Shown here: piece after piece, positions 42,863-49,370 of the stretch
How positions within the stretch are numbered: position 1 is the stretch's first letter
How the letters are laid out: every line of letters begins with the position of its first letter
Assembly (NCBI GenBank): GCA_038259365.1
Contig: JBBSOW010000015.1
Coordinates: 1-49,370, forward strand
Length of the DNA stretch: 49,370 bases
Direction: 5' to 3'
Origin: JBBSOW01 sp038259365
GTDB lineage: Bacteria > Actinomycetota > Actinomycetes > Propionibacteriales > Propionibacteriaceae
The notes under the pieces: model-generated
Told to the model about the DNA's origin: nothing
Seen by the model: the letters and a program-made list of their open reading frames with translations, nothing else
The model's database searches: none
Position numbers and translations under genes: made by a program

Positions 42863-44699
42863 GCGTCCGGTACAGGTCGGCGTACAGCCCGCCTGCCGCG
42901 ATGAGCTCGAGGTGGCGGCCTCGCTCCACGATCCTTCCGTCGCGCAGGACGAGGATCTCGTCGGCGTCGCGCACGGTGGCCAGCCGGTGCGCGATCACGA
43001 TGCTGGTGCGGCCCTCCATGGCGACGTCGAGGGCCTTCTGCACCGCGGCCTCGGATTCGGAATCCAGGTGGGCGGTGGCCTCGTCGAGCACCACGATCGG
43101 TGGCGACTTCAGCAGCAGCCGGGCGATGGCCAGGCGCTGGCGCTCCCCACCGGATAGCCGGTAGCCGCGCTCCCCCACCACGGTGTCCAGTCCCTCGGGC
43201 AGCTCACGAGCCAGCGCGCCGATTTGGGCGGCCTCCAGGGCGCTCCAGATCTCGGCGTCGCTCGCCCCGGGCTTGGCGTAGAGCAGGTTGGCGCGGATGG
43301 TGTCGTGGAACATGTGCGCGTCCTGGGTGACGTAACCCATCCTCGATTGCAGCGAATCCTGCCGCAGTTCGCGCACGTCGGCGCCGCCGATCCTGACCGA
43401 CCCGCTGCTGACCTCGTACAACCGGGCGACGAGATGGGTGATCGTGGTCTTGCCGGCGCCCGAGGAGCCCACCAGAGCCACGGTCTGGCCCGGGTGAACG
43501 GTGAAGCTCACGTCGTGCAGCACCGGCTTGTCCGGCCGCGACTCCGAGGTGGCGGCGGATTCCAGGCTGGCCAGCGATATCTCGCTCGAGGTCGGGTAGC
43601 GGAAGCCGACGTGTTCGAACTCGACCGAGGCCGGGCCGTCGGAATCGCGGGCGTCCTCGGCGTCGGCGATCGAGGGTTTGAGATCCAACATTTCGAAGAC
43701 CCGCTCGAAGGAGACCAGCGTCGACATGATGTCGACGCGAACGTTGGTGAGCTGGGTGAGCGGGGTGTAGAGCTGGGTGAGAAAGGCGGCCAGGGCGGTC
43801 AGCGTGCCGAGGCTGAGTTGCTCGTCGATGACGAAGACCCCGCCCGCCCCGTAGATCAAGGCGGTGGCCAGCGCCGCCACCAGCGCCAGCGAGGTGAGGA
43901 ACACGCGGCTGTTCATGGCGATCTTGACCGAGATCTCCCGAACGGCTCCCGCCCGACGGGCAAACCCCGCGTGCTCCACCGATGGCTTGCCGAACAGCTT
44001 GACCAGGAGGGCTCCCGAGACGCTGAAGCGTTCGGTCATCTCCGAGGCCATGTCGGCGTTGTACTGCATCTGCTGGTAGGTCAGCGAAGCGAGCCGGTTG
44101 CCCAGGATCCGCGCCGGGATGACGAAGATGGGCAACAGCACCAAGGCCGCCAGCGTCAGGACCGGGCTGAGGGTGAGCATCGCCGCCAGCACCAGCACCA
44201 GGCTCACCACGTTGGACACCACCGTCGACAGCGTGGAGGTGAACGCCCGCTGGGCCCCGATGACGTCGTTATTCAACCGGCTGACCAGTTTGCCGGTCTG
44301 GGCGCGGGTGAAGAAGGCCAGCGGCATGGCGAGCACGTGATCGAAGACCCGGGTGCGCAGATCGAAGATCAGGCTCTCCCCGATCCGCGCCGAATACCAA
44401 CGCTGGAACAGCGTCAGCACGGCGTCGAGCACCGCGACCACCGCGACGACCCCCGCCAGCCACAACACCACCGACTTGTCCTTGGCCAGGACCCCTTTGT
44501 CGATGATCTCCCTCAACAGCAGCGGCGGGGCCACGGACAGGGCGGCGCTGATCACCACGAGGGTGAGAAAGACCGTGATCATGCCCCGGAAGGGAGCCGC
44601 GAAGTCGAGCACGCGCCTGACGATGCCCTTGGCGAGCTTGTGCTCGGCCATCTCGGGGTCGCGGCGCATCCGCGCCATCAGGTATCCGGCCCCCGACAT
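42843..44699 (-). CDS. ABC exporter, fused membrane and ATPase domains
   Basis: A 618-residue half-transporter, probably a homodimer. The N-terminal part has six membrane helices (about 35-330). The NBD has Walker A GSSGAGKTT, Q-loop, signature LSGGERQRLAIARLLL, Walker B IVVLDEATAHLD and H-loop IVIAHRLATV. The membrane domain carries TRAQTGKLVSRLNNDV, the MsbA-like coupling-helix region. Substrates in this family run from lipids to drugs and peptides; none is predictable. It starts 22 bp before the end of the window's K-rich gene, transcribed in the same direction. Confidence 0.93.
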   Translation of the reverse strand: MSGAGYLMARMRRDPEMAEHKLAKGIVRRVLDFAAPFRGMITVFLTLVVISAALSVAPPLLLREIIDKGVLAKDKSVVLWLAGVVAVVAVLDAVLTLFQRWYSARIGESLIFDLRTRVFDHVLAMPLAFFTRAQTGKLVSRLNNDVIGAQRAFTSTLSTVVSNVVSLVLVLAAMLTLSPVLTLAALVLLPIFVIPARILGNRLASLTYQQMQYNADMASEMTERFSVSGALLVKLFGKPSVEHAGFARRAGAVREISVKIAMNSRVFLTSLALVAALATALIYGAGGVFVIDEQLSLGTLTALAAFLTQLYTPLTQLTNVRVDIMSTLVSFERVFEMLDLKPSIADAEDARDSDGPASVEFEHVGFRYPTSSEISLASLESAATSESRPDKPVLHDVSFTVHPGQTVALVGSSGAGKTTITHLVARLYEVSSGSVRIGGADVRELRQDSLQSRMGYVTQDAHMFHDTIRANLLYAKPGASDAEIWSALEAAQIGALARELPEGLDTVVGERGYRLSGGERQRLAIARLLLKSPPIVVLDEATAHLDSESEAAVQKALDVAMEGRTSIVIAHRLATVRDADEILVLRDGRIVERGRHLELIAAGGLYADLYRTQFASVD

Positions 44700-44721
44700 C
44701 AGCGCCTACCCACAGTGAATG

Positions 44722-45420
44722 TCACTTCTTCTTCGACTTACCCTTCTTCGACTTGTCGTTCTTCTTGCCCTTCTTGCCCTTCTTGCCCTTCGAGGCCTTG
44801 GCGTCCTTGCCCTTCGAGGCCTTGGCGTCCTTGCCCTTCGAGGCCTTGGCGTCCTTGCCCTTCGAGGCCTTGGCGTCCTTGCCCTTCGAGGCCTTGGCGT
44901 CCTTGCCCTTCGAGGCCTTCGCCTTCTTGCCCTTCGCCTTCTTGCCCTTCGAGGCCTTCGCCTTCTTGCCCTTCGAGGCCTTCGCCTTCTTGCCCTTCGA
45001 GGCCTTCGCCTTCTTGCCCTTCGAGTTCTCGGCCCCCGCCTTAGCCGGCTCCGCCTCCGCGGCGCGGTCGGCCATTTCGTTAGCCACGTCGGCCTGAATC
45101 TTATTCCCCTGACCCGAACTGGCCGCCTTTTGAGCCGCGGGACGCGGGGCCGCCGCCTTCTTCGCCGCCGGGGCGGACGGGGTGGCTTGACCGCCGCCAC
45201 CGCGGGTGGCGCCACCGCGGGTGCGTAAAGGTGTGCCATGCTCCTTCAGCAGGGTCTGGACGAAGCCGTAGCTTCGGCCCGAACTCGTGGCGATGGAGCG
45301 GATGCCGTCGCCGCTGGTGTAGCGGTCACTGAACTCCTTCGCCATCGTGGCGCGCTGAGCGCCGGTGACGCGGGCGCGGGGTGCGGTGGTGGCGGCGTTC
45401 GAGGATGCCGTGCTGGCCAT
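44722..45420 (-). CDS. Helix-turn-helix protein with histone-H1-like lysine tail
   Basis: From ATG 45420 (AGGAGTC site) the protein is 232 residues. Residues about 22-68 form a helix-turn-helix (TMAKEFSDRYTSGDGIRSIATSSGRSYGF, then VQTLLKEHG), a small actinobacterial DNA-binding family. An Ala/Gly/Pro linker (about 70-130) leads into a tail (134-232) made of SKGKKAKA and then five SKGKDAKA-type octapeptides, ending in KKGKSKKK. Such tails bind DNA without sequence preference, as in histone H1 and the tail of mycobacterial HupB. I infer a nucleoid-associated regulator. The frame is open to ATG 45519. Confidence 0.85.
   Translation of the reverse strand: MASTASSNAATTAPRARVTGAQRATMAKEFSDRYTSGDGIRSIATSSGRSYGFVQTLLKEHGTPLRTRGGATRGGGGQATPSAPAAKKAAAPRPAAQKAASSGQGNKIQADVANEMADRAAEAEPAKAGAENSKGKKAKASKGKKAKASKGKKAKASKGKKAKGKKAKASKGKDAKASKGKDAKASKGKDAKASKGKDAKASKGKDAKASKGKKGKKGKKNDKSKKGKSKKK
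44770..45029 (-). repeat. 24-bp coding repeats for the lysine-rich tail
   Basis: The unit encodes eight residues (KGKDAKAS or KGKKAKAS). Five Asp-type units lie at about 44790-44915 and are nearly identical in DNA. Lys-type units with one short copy fill 44915-45029. The identity suggests recent expansion by slippage. It is in frame throughout. Confidence 0.9.
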
Positions 45421-45512
45421 GGGGACTCCTAGATCGGTAGCGATAGCCAAGGCGGGGCAGGGGCACCAACCGCCAGTTGATCCGGTCGGGTCGGGGCCGT
45501 CGTGCCGCGCCA

Positions 45513-45575
45513 TGATCAACGCGATCGCTGATCAGCTTCGGACTTTGATCATCCCTTATTCCGCAGCCTTGATCA
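45513..45575. promoter_or_regulatory. Four TGATCA palindromes upstream of the HTH/H1-like gene
   Basis: TGATCA occurs at 45513-45518, 45529-45534, 45546-45551 and 45570-45575. Two are extended palindromes (GCTGATCAGC and CTTGATCAAG). They occupy most of the 161-bp gap between the ABC-F stop and the HTH gene start. In GC-rich DNA one such site is expected only about once per several kilobases. The array resembles an operator, most simply for autoregulation by the HTH protein; this is inference. Confidence 0.55.
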
Positions 45576-45581
45576 AGAGCA

Positions 45582-47180
<1,599 letters not shown>

Positions 47181-47295
47181 CCATCGAGTGTTCCCTATGC
47201 GCTCGGTGATATCAAACGGTGTCGCGAGGCGTTCAAGCTGATCTGTCAGACCCTCGGTCTAGCGTGTGAGACACAGATCTCACCGGGGAGCAACC

Positions 47296-47746
47296 ATGAG
47301 CAACGCCGTCATCGAACTCTTCGGTAAGTTCGATCGCGCCGGGGCCACCGACTTCTACTTCGACGTCCGCGATACCGCGCACTGGTTGTCCTGGGGGTGC
47401 TCCATGAGTCCCGGCACCGCCCGCGAGCACGTCCGAGTTTCCCGCGCGCTCCCCCCACCTCCCGGCTCTGCACGCGCTGTTCGCGGCCGGGGAGCTCGCC
47501 TACTCCAAGGTGCGCGAGGCCACCCGAATCGTCGGCATGGTGCAGGACGAGGCGTTGGTCACGATGGCCAAGAACATGACGGCCGCTCAGTTGGCCCGCT
47601 CGGTCAGCGCCTACCGCTCCGTCGACGGGTCCAGGCTCGGGCACGCCACGCTGACCCCGAGCTCGATCCCAGAGCTTTGGGAGGAGGGACATGGCAACAC
47701 CCAACCAGGTGCATGGGATCCCACGTCTCGATATCCGGGTCACTAG
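47296..47746 (+). pseudogene. DUF222 (13E12-type) protein fragment, frameshifted
   Basis: The N-terminal part of a DUF222/13E12-repeat protein: DFYFDVRDTAHWLSWGCSMS, then, after the break, HALFAAGELAYSKVREATRI, then MTAAQLARSVSAYRSVDG. A six-C run (47451-47456) has one base too many; with five C the reading joins smoothly. The C-terminal part with the HNH nuclease is missing, so the gene ends about a third of the way in. These genes are multicopy and mobile-like in actinobacteria. Confidence 0.82.
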
Positions 47747-47840
47747 GAAGCGTCACTCCCCTCGGCCATGTTCATCCGCACCGCAATGGTGCTGCCCGTT
47801 TCTCCCGGCAAAATGTGCTTGTTGGAACACTCCATACCCC

Positions 47841-47926
47841 CTGGACAGATCCCCAGCTAGGTTCCTTCAGCACGGGGTGCTGGCGTCGAGAGATCTCGGC
47901 CCAACTTGGACATATCAGCTCGAACT
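47841..47926. repeat. Direct repeat, copy A (left of GNAT)
   Basis: It starts TGGACAGATCCCC and ends near TTGGACATATCAGCTC. It aligns with copy B at 48686-48778, with conserved outer parts (AGGTTCCTTCAGC and GGCCCAACTTGGACA) and a diverged middle. Together the copies frame the GNAT gene. Confidence 0.8.
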
Positions 47927-47939
47927 CGAGGCACGATCG

Positions 47940-48533
47940 CTACGAAGGCCCGCCGAGTCGGTGACGCACCACCCTCCGGCGCAGGGTCGGCGAGGCCACC
48001 ACCTCGTAACCGGCGTCGAGGAAGACTTGCAGCAGCCCGACTGACGCCTCATCCCAGATCACGGTCTTCCCAGGTGGCGGCTCAGTGGGGTAGCCCTCCA
48101 GCACGCGAGTGCCGACCTGCCTTCCATACCCGACGGTGGCGGCGGCCAGCTCGTACATCAGTCCCTGCCGGCGGAAACCCTTCCGTACGACGAAGCAGGT
48201 GACCGACCAGACACCCACGAGCTCAGGGTCCATCCGCATCCACGACTGCTTACGGCTCCACACTCTGGGGTAGTTGTCTCGCGGCTCGACCGCGACCCAG
48301 CCGGCCGGCTGGCCGTCGAGGTACCCAATGAGGCCGGACGTGGGTCCGTCGGTGCCGCAACCGGTCTGCTCCAGCAAGGCGGTGTCCCGCTGCTCCTGGG
48401 TGGTGTCGCGCCAGATCCAGCCTGGGGCCTTCAGCGCCTGGCAGCGGCACTTGCGGGCGCCACCGGCGTCGAACACCGCCTCGACGTCCTCAGTGGTTGC
48501 CTCGTTGGCCGGTCGCCAGGTGAACTCGAGCAC
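47940..48533 (-). CDS. GNAT acetyltransferase in a mobile-DNA setting
   Basis: A 197-residue GNAT. The N-terminal part holds CRCQALKAPGWIW, an unusual Cys-rich stretch. The acetyl-CoA segment is VVRKGFRRQGLMYELAAATV, and the end IWDEASVGLLQVFLDAGYEVV is typical. The start is GTG 48533. It lies between direct repeats A and B, after a DUF222 fragment and before an IS3 remnant, so it may be a passenger gene. The substrate is unknown. Confidence 0.85.
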   Translation of the reverse strand: MLEFTWRPANEATTEDVEAVFDAGGARKCRCQALKAPGWIWRDTTQEQRDTALLEQTGCGTDGPTSGLIGYLDGQPAGWVAVEPRDNYPRVWSRKQSWMRMDPELVGVWSVTCFVVRKGFRRQGLMYELAAATVGYGRQVGTRVLEGYPTEPPPGKTVIWDEASVGLLQVFLDAGYEVVASPTLRRRVVRHRLGGPS

Positions 48534-48685
48534 ACTTCACCCTATAACCCGGATCGGTCACGAAGTTCGCGACTGAGAGTACAGAAGTACCTGTCCTGCA
48601 GGAGAAACTGACACGACTCCTGTGGTGCTGAAAAAATCCACCAAAGCCCATCCCCAAGCCCAGAACAGATCTCCGACGCCCCTGT

Positions 48686-48778
48686 TGGACAGATCCCCCC
48701 AGCCAGGTTCCTTCAGCCCCGATCGACGCCGCGGGTGAGTGGGGGCCGGCCCAACTTGGACAGATCACCTCAAACCCG
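48686..48778. repeat. Direct repeat, copy B (right of GNAT)
   Basis: The partner of copy A. It begins TGGACAGATCCCCCC and ends TTGGACAGATCACCTC. An inverted match (TTATCTGTCCAACCC) lies at about 48839-48853, so the TGGACAGAT element recurs as if from insertion-sequence ends. The flanking stretch 48534-48685 holds nothing I can support. Confidence 0.8.
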
Positions 48779-48874
48779 GCCGAGCCAGCTCTCGTTGCGT
48801 CGCTAAGCAGACCCTGACGGCCCCAAGCTCGAGGAAGAGTTATCTGTCCAACCCAAGCTCGCCATCGACGAGGG

Positions 48875-48996
48875 TGGTCCTCGATGCGGATCGAACTGCT
48901 GAACCGCCGGAAATGGAAGACCCGGGTCGAGTTGGCGAATGCAATCTTCGACAACGACGCCACTCCGCCCTGGGCTACCGGTCACCGATCGAGTAG
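48875..48996 (+). mobile_element. IS3-family transposase (OrfB) C-terminal remnant
   Basis: The first part reads WSSMRIELLNRRKWKTRVEL and ANAIF. A different frame then gives RQRRHSALGYRSPIE followed by a stop. These are consecutive segments of the IS3 OrfB C-terminus, with the stretch between them (about 8 residues, containing the usual YIEIFHN) deleted. The DDE catalytic domain upstream is gone. From 48997 to 49241 I see no gene. Confidence 0.85.
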
Positions 48997-49241
48997 ATAC
49001 TCAACGAACAAGCAGAAACCCCGCTGCCAGCTAGCCAACCCAACTGGAACCCAACTGGTAGGGCAGGTCAAAGCGTGAACCAAGACATGCAGCAGTCCCG
49101 TGGCACCGGTGGGGACGTTGGCTTCACAGCCTTCTGCTCGGAAGAGTCGAACGAGGCTCTGGGCCACCAGGTGAGCGCTATTGGTGCGGGACGCCTGTCG
49201 TGGCTGGGTAAGTGCCACTCATTGACGGTGCTCTCCTTCGG

Positions 49242-49370
49242 CTAAGCCAAGTACGCAGCCCTAGCGGCCTTGGCTATTTCCCAGTCCTCTTGAAGCTCGT
49301 CGACCGTTGGCTTGGTGCTCATGTACTCGGCGGCATGGGAGTGGCCGGTCATCCGGTCGCATGCACGAAC
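49242..49370 (-). CDS. Partial gene at window edge, unknown
   Basis: The last 42 codons and the stop of a minus-strand frame that runs off the window. The readable end is mostly helical and charged: MTGHSHAAEYMSTKPTVDEL and QEDWEIAKAARAAYLA. It does not match a family I recognise. It may be an integrase or other accessory gene, but the evidence is too short. Confidence 0.35.
   Translation of the reverse strand, partial: VRACDRMTGHSHAAEYMSTKPTVDELQEDWEIAKAARAAYLA

Noticed and set aside
43224..45044. 606-codon plus-strand frame ending in Cys-Pro-Ser repeats
   Set aside because: It is antisense to the ABC exporter and to the lysine-repeat gene; the Cys/Pro/Ser repeats simply mirror the 24-bp coding repeat.
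44706..45239. Arg/Pro-rich minus-strand frame
   Set aside because: Another frame of the lysine-rich tail repeats; it lacks a start and any fold.
45421..45519. N-terminal extension of the HTH/H1-like protein
   Set aside because: The AGGAGTC site lies just before ATG 45420, and the extra 33 residues overlap a TGATCA site and do not fit the family.
48490..48963. 157-codon minus-strand frame right of the GNAT
   Set aside because: It runs across repeat B and the IS3 remnant and shows no recognisable domain.
48982..49218. 78-codon minus-strand frame
   Set aside because: No ribosome site or family match; composition gives no support for a gene.

Overview
The window comes from a high-GC Actinomycetota chromosome. 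Three blocks follow the Mycobacterium tuberculosis gene order as I remember it: GNAT-ispG-site-2 protease-dxr, rlmN-cdsA-frr-pyrH-tsf-rpsB with a divergent M23 peptidase and xerC, and a fabG-inhA-type pair. A LigB-type ligase, a Ddn-like F420 protein, DUF3099, DUF6457 and a DUF222 (13E12-type) fragment fit the same phylum. Propionibacteriales is a guess; the genus cannot be read from this sequence.

Layout. 0-1.75 kb: the end of a CHAT (caspase-like) protein, overlapped by a secreted subtilase. 1.8-6.3 kb (minus): MEP isoprenoid genes ispG and dxr with a site-2 protease and a GNAT. 6.4-22.8 kb: a varied block separating the two conserved runs. It holds a YggS-type PLP protein, RIC iron-sulfur repair protein, rpiA, ATP-dependent ligase, serine hydrolase, two coupled MutS-like ATPases, an enolase with a possible leader ORF, a Ddn-like protein, GNAT, LOG protein, gluconate kinase with a broken gluconate permease, and a CDF transporter. 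22.9-28.4 kb (minus): rlmN, cdsA, frr, pyrH, tsf, rpsB. 28.7-35.2 kb: double-domain M23 peptidase, xerC, lactonase, deformylase, SpoU methyltransferase, SPFH/NfeD pair. 35.3-44.7 kb: ABC ATPase, unknown gene, inhA-type fabI and fabG, DUF3099, moaA, DUF6457, SURF1, atypical SDR, RlmA-type methyltransferase, ABC exporter. 44.7-47.2 kb: an HTH protein with a histone-H1-like lysine tail, and an ABC-F protein. 47.3-49.4 kb: decayed mobile DNA: DUF222 pseudogene, a GNAT between two direct repeats, an IS3 transposase remnant and a gene cut by the window edge.

How the genes work together. rpiA, the gluconate kinase and the lactonase all touch the pentose-phosphate/gluconate pathway, but the gluconate permease carries both a nonsense codon and a frameshift. 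Translation genes (rpsB, tsf, frr, rlmN, def, rlmA, spoU) and envelope/lipid genes (cdsA, fabG-fabI, M23, MEP genes) make up the core.

Most unusual signals: (1) five short tandem duplications at gene 3' ends between 35.3 and 42.9 kb, most reaching across the stop codon; (2) four TGATCA palindromes within 63 bp upstream of the HTH/H1-like gene; (3) a CHAT-subtilase overlap; (4) a coupled pair of MutS-like ATPases whose Walker B motif reads NE instead of DE; (5) two genes broken by one extra base in a C run.
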